64,000 nucleotides of DNA from Buttiauxella selenatireducens. GTDB taxonomy: Bacteria; Pseudomonadota; Gammaproteobacteria; Enterobacterales; Enterobacteriaceae. The notes under the pieces are model-generated. The model did no database searches. It was not told where the DNA came from and saw only the letters and a program-made list of their open reading frames with translations. The stretch is from contig NZ_CP133838.1 in NCBI RefSeq assembly GCF_031432975.1, positions 2,356,001 to 2,420,000 on the forward strand, written 5' to 3'. Both the position numbers and the translations under genes were made by a program. This document shows, piece after piece, positions 45,501-53,713 of the stretch (position 1 is the first letter of the stretch; each line of letters opens with the position of its first letter).

Positions 45501-46434
45501 GGCGATTCTAAATGCGCCTGAAATTCGGCCGATTATGTATGGAGCAATCCTGTGGAGGCAGCAATATACCAATTTGCCAGAAAAACGAGTTCTCGCACTT
45601 GCACAGGGGCTCTTGAGTAAACCGAATGGTGAAGACGTTGTTTTGGAGGCTCTAAGTATGAGACTACCGGACAAAGAGGAAGCTGTTGATACTCTGGGCC
45701 ACGATCTGAGATTGGTCGGCCTAAGAGCTGCTATTCTAAAGTTCCAAAGAGATGACAACGACTCCGGCAATGGAACTGATTATAACATGGCACGAGTTGT
45801 CAGTTGCGTATTGCGTTTCGATGGTCACGAGACTGAAAAGCTGGAGTGGTTGAATACAATCTTTTCTATTGTGGATAAGCATTATGGAAACATTTATTCG
45901 TTCGAAAACTCTATCGGAATAACAGCAGCATTGATGCCAGAAGAATTCCTCAATCGCATTTTTGAGGGTACGGCAGAACAACAAAGGCGACGTTTGAATT
46001 TTATTCGTTATGATGGTTTGAGTGAGTCTCCTCTTGTCAAAATCGACATAGGCGTTTTGATTGCGTGGTGTCGGGCCAGAACTGATCCTCGCGTATGGGC
46101 TTCAGTCGCTACAGGAATATGTCTTTGGTCTGAGGATAGCGGGCAGGATGTTATTACCTTGCTAGACGAAGCTTTAATGTTCCTAGAGGTTTCACCCGAG
46201 CCACGAGCTGTGCTTGAATCTTTCGCAGAACGAGTCACACCTTCCTCATGGTCCGGTAGTCAAGCAAACGTAATGCAATTAAGAGCGAACGCCATAGGCA
46301 AGTTGGTCAAACACAAGCGAGCAGATATTGCTGAGGTAGCCAGAGCTGTGTATGAGAAACTGATTTATTGTGTTGAACTCGAAAAAGAACGTGAGCAGAG
46401 GGAAGATGAGGAACGGGAGCAAAGGTATGAATGA
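42583..46434 (+). CDS. Large nuclease-STAND ATPase, candidate antiviral protein
   Basis: The 1,283-residue protein starts at GTG 42583 (AAGG upstream). The N-terminal domain (about 1-175) has a PD-(D/E)XK-like set, PDGGIDIHVQV (D51, D55) followed by ILQAKKH (Q78, K80). A P-loop ATPase follows: GLSGVGKTR (241-249) and Walker B AIMILDNC (297-303). The remaining 900 residues are helical, probably a repeat-type sensor. A nuclease fused to a STAND ATPase and a long sensor is the design of Avs-type antiviral proteins. I cannot place it in a named subtype. The C-terminus is a charged helix. It is divergent from the HNH operon. Confidence 0.75.
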   Translation: MAIFDIEKDELLRLSDTHLEELIARLAEAEVAANGHSPACVNWSGSITAPDGGIDIHVQVPVDQLSTGFIERPDTILQAKKHKMAKAAIEKEMGTGKELSSTISEQATRQGSYIIVSLGDDCSPLGKAERLKAMRDAVKDDPNKSNIHLDFYDRSKLIQWLRQHPSVMLWVKAKLGLGSSGWQPYGAWSNPPQGVVDTLISAPGVTISLPPGKGQKLNIDDAIGPMRALISATHKAVRITGLSGVGKTRIVQALFDETIGTDALDRTLAVYVDTGAEPEPSATAMLDRLIAEGRRAIMILDNCPSELHSSLASKVSAAGREVRLITIEYDIRDDKPQTTEVIHIEAVGPELAEQLLTRRFNGIGQNNVRRIAEFADGNARVSLAIAERVEEGESLAQLSDTQLFNRLFEQRNHPDGDLREQAEILSLVYSFPISPFDSGPNELDVLGSLIGQTSNQLYRAASKLLVRQIVQKRAHWRAILPQAIANKLAASALDNIPISQLRETFEATGRQRLLMSFAHRLGLLHDHPVATEIVEAWLQPEGLLGRITKLDDISFRMLNYIGPVAPEALLDRLNAELTSSNFEGMEAGYNPRRTSILNLLQLLAYESHDFKRSVRLLIRLADCDNVSKNNDYAQNKITRFYQAYLSGTHASLEQRVAIMNECLASDIAGRRSLGVKMLETALGGPRWTGFGVNEFGARPRDYGFRPNYNELAEWRSAFIDVAVRLGTSGIPDFEDDARMILANKFQAIWRQEAMRVKLIDAARTLHAYRPWGEGWKAVRSTIYFLHTKNVNREGLEPLPDMLAVLERELEPTDLIPKIMAYVLCKGRDYWALSSDFAHDEPNKLSKIREHLQDKAFLLGQDFAASSYKLDELGPNLFLSDGMPYRTAFGRGLAKGAHDLRVNWTQLIVQLDLQPTSLKDFSVICGYIEESDSIDSELAQELLEQCAQHSELRRVLVNLHPRRAFTEIDLDRCMAILNAPEIRPIMYGAILWRQQYTNLPEKRVLALAQGLLSKPNGEDVVLEALSMRLPDKEEAVDTLGHDLRLVGLRAAILKFQRDDNDSGNGTDYNMARVVSCVLRFDGHETEKLEWLNTIFSIVDKHYGNIYSFENSIGITAALMPEEFLNRIFEGTAEQQRRRLNFIRYDGLSESPLVKIDIGVLIAWCRARTDPRVWASVATGICLWSEDSGQDVITLLDEALMFLEVSPEPRAVLESFAERVTPSSWSGSQANVMQLRANAIGKLVKHKRADIAEVARAVYEKLIYCVELEKEREQREDEEREQRYE

Positions 46435-46539
46435 AAAACAATCCATATTTCCGCTTTACGCACCTCTAGCAGCCTGTCAGGCTTAATTCCTGTTTCACAA
46501 CTCTCTTGCGGTCAAGCTGTAGCTTAGGCATGAGGCTCG

Positions 46540-47223
46540 CTACAAACTTGCTTTGTCGGTTTTTTTGATGAGTTCCGGGCTTTGGTTCTTCACATTCCCA
46601 ACCGCTAGAGAAACAGGATGCCAGGTAAATTCATCTGCCGACACCGCAGCATCATGGACCAGTTCACTGGCCTGTGCCCCAGTCGTTTCCGGATTCATCC
46701 ATTCAAGTGCTGCTCTGGATGTAAACACTAAAGGCCTGCGGTCGTGAATATCGATCAGTCCCTTATCTGCAGCTGCGGTCACAATTAAAAATCCCGCTGC
46801 CTCATCTCCCACATCAAACGGCTGCTTACCAATAGCTGCAAAGAAAAGTGGCTTTCTGTCTTTCCTGTAGATGTAATACGGCTGTTTTTTGTCACCCGCT
46901 CGCACCCACTCATACCAACCATCAGCAAACACAATTGCCCGACCATGATTCCACAGCGGCTTAAACATCCTGCTGGTGGACGCCGTTTCTACCCTGGCAT
47001 TTATCAGAGGTGCTTTGTCCCACCAACTAGGAGCGTATGACCAGATAACGGGATCGAGGTGAAGGGTACCTTCACGGTTATTTAGCAGGAGAACTTTGGT
47101 GCCGGGCGAGACGTTGTACCTCCCGATAGGCTCGGGATCGTAAGGGATTTCACTTTCAGCTTCTTCTAAAAGAAACTCGATATAGTCGTCACGAGACTGA
47201 ATTTGAGTAAAGCGTCAGCACAT
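46540..47223 (-). pseudogene. yedK: YedK-like SRAP (abasic-site crosslinking) protein, stop at codon 3
   Basis: SRAP proteins use Cys2, exposed after Met removal, to crosslink abasic sites in single-stranded DNA. Here the minus-strand frame from ATG 47223 reads M-C-stop-R-F-T-Q, where the family has MCGRFAQ. The Gly3 codon is TGA, one base from GGA. The rest, 224 codons, is open and typical (IGRYNVSPGTKVLLL, NARVETASTS, FADGWYEWV, DIHDRRPLVF, AVGNVKNQSPELI). An internal ATG (46968) would give 142 residues without the active Cys. It is either a fresh pseudogene or a base error. Confidence 0.85.
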
Positions 47224-47277
47224 AGCTAGCTCCAGTCATCTAACTTATAGTATGGGGCAATCCACCTTATTACCTAC

Positions 47278-48102
47278 TCAGAATGAGAGTGATAAATGTT
47301 CATTACTTGCGATCATCCGTTTGTTGTTGATGACTAGCAAAGAAGAAGTACCTACGCCGGTAAAAAGTGCGTCGCATTTAAAGTAAGTCTGATTCGGATT
47401 CCCAGTTAAAAGTCTGGCCATTTCAAGGTCATTCCCTTGCAGAATAACAGTTACGTTGGATTTTCGAACGCCAATGAAACTCATTCCTGCATCGCTGAGC
47501 AGCGGGGGAATACCGGATAGAGAAAAAAAGGAAAATAGTAAGAAAGCTATAATTGATAACGTGTGCTTTTTTTTATCATCTTTCTTGACTTTCTTCTCAA
47601 AATAAACATATGGAATTAAAGTAAAAAAAAGTGCAGTAGCAAATACGGATAAAAAAACTGACTGAACTTCAATTTTCCCAGCCTTAACTGCTGAATAAAC
47701 GACAAGCATACTAATAAGTGAGATTAAAAAATGTCCTGGCACGGGGTCATAAATTTTCAACAGCCTTGCCATTCTGCTTGTTCCTTTCAGTTTGTATAAC
47801 AAATCTCCAGGTTTTTTATTTTTTTTCCTGAAAATCAGTAACGTAGAATTTATAAAGAGATAGGACACGACAACGGACATGGAATACCAACACACCAGAA
47901 AAAAAAACAAAAACAGCGAAAATGAAGTTATGACCATCAGGAAAAAAATTACGTCTGTCAGGGTTAATCCGGTAGGGAAGAAATCAATCCGCATACAATA
48001 GAACATAAAAACAACTACTCCAGCCCCTGTCAGACAAAGGTAGATATTTTTTGCCATATCCATGGTCAAAATACGTTTTAATGAAATCAATTTATGTCTC
48101 AA
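47278..48102 (-). CDS. Multi-span membrane protein, unknown
   Basis: The protein has 274 residues if TTG 48102 is used; ATG 48063 gives 261. About six hydrophobic spans are visible (for example YLCLTGAGVVVFMFYCM, FFLMVITSFSLFLFFFLV, SIIAFLLFSFFSLSGI). A basic loop lies in the middle, and a soluble end contains NVTVILQGNDLEMARLL. It is AT-rich like other cargo. No family is recognised. It is the last gene before the right attachment core. The ribosome site is poor, so the start is uncertain. Confidence 0.55.
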   Translation of the reverse strand: MRHKLISLKRILTMDMAKNIYLCLTGAGVVVFMFYCMRIDFFPTGLTLTDVIFFLMVITSFSLFLFFFLVCWYSMSVVVSYLFINSTLLIFRKKNKKPGDLLYKLKGTSRMARLLKIYDPVPGHFLISLISMLVVYSAVKAGKIEVQSVFLSVFATALFFTLIPYVYFEKKVKKDDKKKHTLSIIAFLLFSFFSLSGIPPLLSDAGMSFIGVRKSNVTVILQGNDLEMARLLTGNPNQTYFKCDALFTGVGTSSLLVINNKRMIASNEHLSLSF

Positions 48103-48509
48103 TTTTTACGTCGTAATAATGTGGAATAGTGGGGGACAACCGCATATGCGGTATTGGCCTCCAGCATATAGTGTTTAAGCTGTATGAAATGCCAGCTTCG
48201 GGCACTAAGCGGCCTATCAAATCATATATAGCAACGCGGTGCGATACCAGAAATTAGCCCCTGATTTTCTGCTGAAGGTGATCAAAAAATTGGCAAAGAC
48301 CGGTCATCAAAATACGAAAGGTAGTGACAGAATAGCAAAGATTTTGGGGGCAAATTTGGGGGCAAAAAAGGGACAAATTAGTAAAAGGGGCATGGCTAGG
48401 GGCATCAAATTAGCTGATATTTGCAACTATTTGCCGTTGCGATAATTTATAACTCATTGTTTTAAAGGTAAATTAATGATTTATAAGATATTCGGAAATT
48501 GCTTTCTTT
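48103..48509. other. Right prophage arm with GGGGCA repeats, no gene
   Basis: This arm contains GGGGGCA at 48346-48352 and 48358-48364 and GGGGCAT at 48387-48393 and 48399-48405, each pair 12 bases apart. They match the GGGGCAT pair at the left end. An open frame at 48239-48445 runs across them but has no ribosome site and is rejected. The arrangement suggests arm-type integrase sites. Confidence 0.5.
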
Positions 48510-48525
48510 ATATTAGCAATATAAA
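48510..48525 (+). other. Attachment core, right copy
   Basis: ATATTAGCAATATAAA is the second copy of the 16-bp direct repeat. Host sequence leading to the rnb terminator begins right after it. Confidence 0.85.
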
Positions 48526-48710
48526 ACCGATCTCAAAGTAACAACTATATGTAAAAATGATTGTTTTTACAGAATATGTGGGAAATCTGAATCTTCGGCG
48601 CTAGATTGTCAGTTTTTTAGGCGTTATAGCAAGTAAAAAAAGTGTTACGACTCTAATCATTTCCCGGGTGTGACTATTACTCAAAATCCAATCGTGAGAG
48701 AACAACGCAA

Positions 48711-48740
48711 AAAAAAAGCTGAACATGTGTTCAGCTTTTA
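48711..48740 (-). terminator. Terminator of rnb
   Basis: AAAAGCTGAACA / TGTTCAGCTTTT is a 12-bp perfect stem around TG. On the minus strand a run of T follows. It lies 23 bases after the rnb stop. Confidence 0.93.
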
Positions 48741-48762
48741 AAGAAGATTTCTAAACTTGCGG

Positions 48763-50697
48763 TTAAATGGCAGGGCGAGCAATCACGCTACGCGTTTCCA
48801 TTCGCACTTCTGCGATTGTCACATCAATCACATCAGTGACTTTGAATGCGACTTCACCTTTGATTTGAACCGTGCCACTTTCCTGGCTGCAAACCAGTTC
48901 GTCACGAACGGTGTGCAGGAACGGGGCAGGGATAAAAGCAACCGCGCCGTTATCAACCAAACGAACACGCATCCCGCCACGGCTGACATCAATGATTTCA
49001 GCAGCAAAACGAGTATCCGTTCCAGCTTTGTCTTTCAGGAAGCGAGCATATAGCCAATCACCGACATCACGTTCTGCCATGCGGTTCAGGCGGCGACGCT
49101 CAGCCATCTGTACGGTAATTTCATCCTGTGGACGCGTCGCGGTTTCACCTTTGATGATCGCTTTTAACAGGCGATGGTTGATCATGTCGCCGTATTTACG
49201 AATAGGTGACGTCCAGGTTGCATAAGCTTCCAGGCCAAGACCGTAATGCGGGCCAGGCTCGGTGCTGATTTCAGCAAACGACTGGTAGCGACGAATGCGG
49301 CTGTCCAGGAAACTGGTGGGTTGCGCATCGAGCTCACGGCGCAGTTTGCAGAAGCCGTTCAGGGTCAGCACTTCTTGCGCATCAACTTCCAGTCCATGGC
49401 CTTGCAGCATGGTTGCGAGTTGTTCAGTATTCGCTGGGTCAAAACCGGTATGGACGTTATAAACACCGAAACCGAGTTTTTCACGCAGCACAATTGCTGC
49501 ACAGACGTTGGCAGCAATCATTGATTCTTCAACGATGCGGTTCGCGATACGACGTGGCTCCGCGACGATATCCAGCACTTCGCCTTTTTCACCCAATACA
49601 AAGCGGTAATCAGGGCGATCTTTGAACACCAGCGCATGGGTACGACGCCAGTCAGCACGGCTCTGGCAAACACGCTCTAACAGACGGATTTGCTTAGCAA
49701 TAGCCTCGCCTGGTGGCTGCCAGTCGCCTTTTTCTTCCAGCCAATCGGAAACATCGTCATAAGCCAGTTTGGCTTTTGATTCGATAGTGGCCACGAAGAA
49801 GTTAATTTGATCGTCAATTGTACCGTCTTGCGCGATAACCATGCGGCAAGCAACGACAGGGCGCGTGACATTTGGACGCAATGAACACAAGTCGTCAGAC
49901 AACTCGCGTGGCAGCATCGGGATGTTAAAGCCCGGCAAGTAGTTGGTGAATGCGCGAACTTTAGCAATATTGTCAAGCTTGCTGCCTTCTGCAATCCAGG
50001 CAGTAGGGTCGGCAATAGCAACTGTCAGTTGCAACTTGCCATCGGCCAGCTCTTCTACGAACAGCGCATCATCCATATCTTCGGTGCTGGCGCTATCAAT
50101 GGTAACGAAATCCAGGGCGGTTAAATCTTCACGCACCAGGCCTTCATCCAACATTTCAGTTGCTACACCGTTAGGGGCTTCGCGCTCCAGATTGTGGCGT
50201 GACAGTGTCACCCACCATGGCGCAAGGTGATCGTCGCCGAAGGTGATGAACTGCGTCAATTCAGCGTAGAAACCACGGTCGCCTTTAAGCGGGTGGCGCT
50301 TCATTTCTGCAACGGCCCAGTCACCATTCTGGAAGTCATGCGTCACGTTACGATCGGCGCGACACTGAATCGCATCGCGTAATAACGGATGATCCGGCAC
50401 GATAGACAGGCGGTCGTCTTTACGTTGTACACGGCCAACAAACCGGCTGAGGAACGGTTCGATAAGCTCTTCTGGCTCAGCGGTTTCGCGGTCCTTGTCG
50501 GTGTGAATCACCGCGCTCACGCGGTCACCATGCATCACTTTTTTCATCTGCGGCGGCGGAATAAAGTAACTTTTCTGGGCATCCACTTCGAGGAAGCCAA
50601 AGCCTTTTTCCGTGCCTTTAACCACGCCTTCAACACGTGGAGTTTGGGAATGCAGTTGCTGTTTAAGCTGCGCGAGCAGCGGGTTATCCTGGAACAT
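48763..50697 (-). CDS. rnb: Exoribonuclease II
   Basis: RNase II degrades single-stranded RNA processively from the 3' end. The 644 residues equal the E. coli length. There are cold-shock RNA-binding domains at the front (about 20-170), the RNB catalytic domain with [15 protein letters not shown] (about 200-215, the metal-binding Asp set), and a C-terminal S1 domain ending [14 protein letters not shown]. Host gene, intact. In E. coli it lies upstream of yciR; here the prophage sits between the two. Confidence 0.96.
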   Translation of the reverse strand: MFQDNPLLAQLKQQLHSQTPRVEGVVKGTEKGFGFLEVDAQKSYFIPPPQMKKVMHGDRVSAVIHTDKDRETAEPEELIEPFLSRFVGRVQRKDDRLSIVPDHPLLRDAIQCRADRNVTHDFQNGDWAVAEMKRHPLKGDRGFYAELTQFITFGDDHLAPWWVTLSRHNLEREAPNGVATEMLDEGLVREDLTALDFVTIDSASTEDMDDALFVEELADGKLQLTVAIADPTAWIAEGSKLDNIAKVRAFTNYLPGFNIPMLPRELSDDLCSLRPNVTRPVVACRMVIAQDGTIDDQINFFVATIESKAKLAYDDVSDWLEEKGDWQPPGEAIAKQIRLLERVCQSRADWRRTHALVFKDRPDYRFVLGEKGEVLDIVAEPRRIANRIVEESMIAANVCAAIVLREKLGFGVYNVHTGFDPANTEQLATMLQGHGLEVDAQEVLTLNGFCKLRRELDAQPTSFLDSRIRRYQSFAEISTEPGPHYGLGLEAYATWTSPIRKYGDMINHRLLKAIIKGETATRPQDEITVQMAERRRLNRMAERDVGDWLYARFLKDKAGTDTRFAAEIIDVSRGGMRVRLVDNGAVAFIPAPFLHTVRDELVCSQESGTVQIKGEVAFKVTDVIDVTIAEVRMETRSVIARPAI

Positions 50698-50792
50698 GTT
50701 TTTTAGTTTTCGTGGCCAAAAGAGCGGCTGACAGTTTTACGCGAAACCACCCTTTGCGGCAAGTGATGATTACCCTAAAAGCATGGGATATC

Positions 50793-51956
50793 CTATGCCT
50801 GGATGGCATTTCCCAGCCCAATTTTTAGTCGATTTAACCAACCGTATAATGCAGAGCACACCAGCAGTCGCAATGCCTCATTCTTGCTAAAACCCTGCTC
50901 GAATAAGGGTTGAAGCTGGGCTGCGCTGAAACTACCCGGTGCGCGAGTTAATACACGTACAGCCTGAATAATTGCACGCTCCCGAGGATGATTGTGACTC
51001 CAGGCCTGTAACGCACGTTCCCCATTGCGTATCGCCTCGGGCAGAGCATTTTCCCCATGCCAGTGATCCGTCGCATCGCTAAAACAACTGACACTGCCGT
51101 TTATGCGCGCCGTCAGCAGGTTCACCAGCACGAGATCGTCACGAGTTGCTGCATTGGGTGGGAATAACAGGTGGGTTAGCTGACTCAGGACAGAAAGCGG
51201 TGGCGCATCATGAGCCAGCAGCCAGCTGAGAGGGTTTAAAGCACGTTGTGCCAGGCTAACGTTCACCACCTCCAGCTGATAAGTGTTCGCGTAACGTTGC
51301 TCGACAGGCGGTAATCCGGGCTGCCACAATTTATCCCCCTCAAGGAATAACTCCGCACTGGCATCCTGTTGGGAATCAAGCCCGGGAATCCAGCGTACAG
51401 GCAGGCCCTGAAGCGCATGGAAGAGAGCAATCACACGCGCCTGAAAGCCGATAAACCCGATCAACTGGTTAAAGGTCACTGTGTCATTCACCGAGAGGGC
51501 AACTTCATCGAGCTGTTGACGCGAAATATCATCAATCAATGTTGGCTGGCTGGCCAACTGGCGTGCGTACTGGGTAATTTGCGTCAGGCGGCGATTGCTT
51601 TCACGCGAGGAGTCAGGCCCTGGTTGTGGGGCGAGTCGGGCTGCGTAATGGTTACAAAGCCGCTGCACGCCATATACCTGTGCAACCGTCAGCGCGGTAC
51701 TCAACCGGTCATAACTGCTTAGGGTGTGTAAACGGGTGACAGGGCTGTTGTCAGGCAGCAGAGCGTCTGCGGCATCACGAGCCACGGAAAGCCAGGCGGC
51801 TTCTGCTGTGCGTTGTTCAGCACTCAATTCTACGTCGAGTAAAAAACGGTCTTCGAGGTAAGCGGCCTCGGGAACCAGTGGTAATACGGCGTCGCTGCGG
51901 CTGGACTGAGTCTCATGATACCAGTGGCCTTTGCCAGAGATTCGGCGTTGTTCCAT
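50793..51956 (-). CDS. yciW: YciW, putative AhpD-like oxidoreductase
   Basis: The 387-residue protein begins MEQRRISGKGHWYHETQSSR, as I recall for E. coli YciW, and sits between fabI and rnb as there. The family has an AhpD/carboxymuconolactone decarboxylase-like helical fold. Published E. coli work ties it to cysteine or methionine metabolism, but no reaction is established. A conventional ATG is used. Confidence 0.85.
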   Translation of the reverse strand: MEQRRISGKGHWYHETQSSRSDAVLPLVPEAAYLEDRFLLDVELSAEQRTAEAAWLSVARDAADALLPDNSPVTRLHTLSSYDRLSTALTVAQVYGVQRLCNHYAARLAPQPGPDSSRESNRRLTQITQYARQLASQPTLIDDISRQQLDEVALSVNDTVTFNQLIGFIGFQARVIALFHALQGLPVRWIPGLDSQQDASAELFLEGDKLWQPGLPPVEQRYANTYQLEVVNVSLAQRALNPLSWLLAHDAPPLSVLSQLTHLLFPPNAATRDDLVLVNLLTARINGSVSCFSDATDHWHGENALPEAIRNGERALQAWSHNHPRERAIIQAVRVLTRAPGSFSAAQLQPLFEQGFSKNEALRLLVCSALYGWLNRLKIGLGNAIQA

Positions 51957-52178
51957 GGTCGTTCCTTGGTCAAAGAGTTTACAAGCCCGGGGAAACCCCT
52001 GACGGCCTGATTCGCTGCTTTATCCTGGCGTAAGCGTGGAATGCGACAAAAGAATGATCGGTGATAATAAATATCGGAAAGGTATAACTAACAGAAATTT
52101 GTCGTGCAGAGGGGCGGATGAAGGGGGGGGCGTGATGATAACGGGGCGGACAGATGTCCACCCGCGTTGCGAACCGGA

Positions 52179-52970
52179 TTAGTCTTTCAGTTCCAGCTCG
52201 TTCATTGCAGCGATGCTGAAACCGCCGTCAACGTGCAGAACTTCACCGGAAACACCGGCAGACAGATCTGAACACAAGAATGCTGCGGAGTTACCCACAT
52301 CTTCAATGGTCACAGTACGACGAATCGGGGTAACCGCTTCGCAATGTGACAGCATTTTACGGAAATCTTTAATGCCAGACGCGGCCAACGTACGGATTGG
52401 ACCCGCAGAAATGGCATTTACGCGCACACCTTCAGGACCCATCGCGTTCGCCATGTAGCGCACGTTAGCTTCCAGAGACGCTTTAGCCAGACCCATCACG
52501 TTGTAGTTAGGGATTGCACGTTCAGCACCCAGGTAAGACAGAGTCAGCAGAGCAGAACCTGGGTTGAGCATTTCGCGGCAAACTTTAGCCATCGCGACAA
52601 AGCTGTAAGAACTGATGTCATGAGCGATTTTAAAGCCTTCACGGGTAACCGCATTCACGTAGTCGCCATCTAACTGGTCGCCAGGTGCGAATCCGATAGA
52701 GTGAACGAAGCCGTCAAACTTCGGCCAGGTTTTAGCCAACTCAGCAAACATTGCATCGATGCTCGCATCTTCAGCCACGTCGCACGGCAGCACCAGGCTT
52801 GAACCCAGATCAGCTGCGAAGCCTTCAACACGGCCTTTCAGTTTTTCATTCTGGTAAGTGAAAGCCAGTTCAGCCCCTTCACGGTGCATCGCCTGTGCGA
52901 TACCGTAGGCAATGGAGAGTTTACTGGCGACGCCAGTGATCAGAATGCGCTTACCGGTAAGAAAACCCAT
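52179..52970 (-). CDS. fabI: Enoyl-ACP reductase (NADH), triclosan target
   Basis: FabI reduces trans-2-enoyl-ACP in each round of fatty-acid elongation. The 263-residue short-chain dehydrogenase relative has the cofactor block [14 protein letters not shown] (about 13-26), [10 protein letters not shown], and the catalytic Tyr-x6-Lys arrangement in [20 protein letters not shown] (Tyr about 146 and 156, Lys about 163). It is monocistronic, as in E. coli. Confidence 0.97.
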   Translation of the reverse strand: MGFLTGKRILITGVASKLSIAYGIAQAMHREGAELAFTYQNEKLKGRVEGFAADLGSSLVLPCDVAEDASIDAMFAELAKTWPKFDGFVHSIGFAPGDQLDGDYVNAVTREGFKIAHDISSYSFVAMAKVCREMLNPGSALLTLSYLGAERAIPNYNVMGLAKASLEANVRYMANAMGPEGVRVNAISAGPIRTLAASGIKDFRKMLSHCEAVTPIRRTVTIEDVGNSAAFLCSDLSAGVSGEVLHVDGGFSIAAMNELELKD

Positions 52971-53222
52971 AGCTTTGAATCCTTATAGTTTCTGCTTATT
53001 TTATGACTGTAAAATCATTAAGTTACGATTGATTAGTCACAATTTTTCAACACGAAAGTGAAATTATATCCCACTCGGCGTCTGTTGTGTCACCTTATTT
53101 TTACGACCCTTACTGACTGGTTATCACGTCACCAGAGGTCGGAACAGCCAGAGTATGATTAACGTACTACGCTTTAGGGGATAATTTTTGTGTCCTGGTC
53201 ACCCAGCATGTGGAGCGTAATG

Positions 53223-53630
53223 ATGAAGATCAATGTCGAAACACGGGTTGACGCGCCCGTTGAGAAGGTTTGGCAGGCTTATATCGATCCGGAAGCCATA
53301 AAGCAGTGGAATACCGCATCTCCCGACTGGCACACGCCGACGGCCGCAGTAGATTTTCGTGAAGGTGGGCCATTCTCATTTCGCATGGAAGCCAAAGACG
53401 GCAGTATGGGTTTTGATTTTGCAGGTGTTTATACCCAGATTGTGCCGTATGAATTAATCGAATATCAGTTTGGTGAAAGAGAGGCGCGGATCGAATTTAC
53501 GCCAGCAGAAAAGGGAGTTGATGTGCGTCTGGAATTCGACCCTGACGGCCAATATCCCGTTGAGCATCAAAAGAACGGTTGGCAGGCGATTCTGGATAAC
53601 TTTGCGCGCTATGTTGAGGCGCAGTCTTAA
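53223..53630 (+). CDS. SRPBCC/AHSA1-family protein
   Basis: From ATG 53223 (GGAG seven bases upstream) the 135 residues form an AHSA1-type START-like fold: MKINVETRVDAPVEKVWQAY, WNTASPDWHTPTAAVDFREG, and the C-terminal helix GWQAILDNFARYVEA. Such proteins bind small hydrophobic ligands or resemble Hsp90 activators; no function is assigned. An ATG three bases upstream is equally open. It lies between fabI and sapF, where E. coli K-12 has nothing similar as far as I recall. Confidence 0.8.
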   Translation: MKINVETRVDAPVEKVWQAYIDPEAIKQWNTASPDWHTPTAAVDFREGGPFSFRMEAKDGSMGFDFAGVYTQIVPYELIEYQFGEREARIEFTPAEKGVDVRLEFDPDGQYPVEHQKNGWQAILDNFARYVEAQS

Positions 53631-53632
53631 TG

Positions 53633-53666
53633 TTTGCAGGGAGGGTAGTTTTATCCTCCCTGCAAA
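53633..53666. terminator. Bidirectional terminator between the SRPBCC gene and sapF
   Basis: TTTGCAGGGAGG / CCTCCCTGCAAA is a 12-bp perfect stem with a 10-base loop. It lies between convergent genes and serves both. Confidence 0.85.
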
Positions 53667-53680
53667 CCATCTGGCGTATG

Positions 53681-53704
53681 CCGGGTGAGCGAAGCGTCAC
53701 CTGG
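53681..53704. repeat. REP-like palindrome
   Basis: CCGGGTGA / TCACCTGG arms around GCGAAGCG, preceded by GCGTATG, fit the palindromic extragenic repeat type of enterobacteria. It lies right after the terminator at the sapF end. Confidence 0.6.
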
Positions 53705-53713
53705 AATTAATCG

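Larger units (their letters stand above)
17511..48525. mobile_element. Defective lambdoid/Rac-like prophage with cargo island, about 31 kb
   Basis: The element is bounded by the 16-bp direct repeat ATATTAGCAATATAAA at 17511-17526 and 48510-48525. Integrase and excisionase are at its left edge and a CI/Cro switch lies inside. Early genes (RecE-like, repressor, Cro, YdaT, DUF4222, split replication protein) occupy 17.6-25.7 kb. Morons, toxin genes and a decayed giant phage protein occupy 26-34 kb. A stress and defence island lies at 34.8-48.1 kb. I recognise no terminase, portal, capsid, tail or lysis genes, so it cannot make particles alone. The host genes rpfR and rnb flank it. Confidence 0.9.

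Noticed and set aside
48239-48445. 68-residue open frame near the right attachment core
   Set aside because: No ribosome site; low-complexity Gly/Lys content comes from the GGGGCA repeats of the attachment arm.
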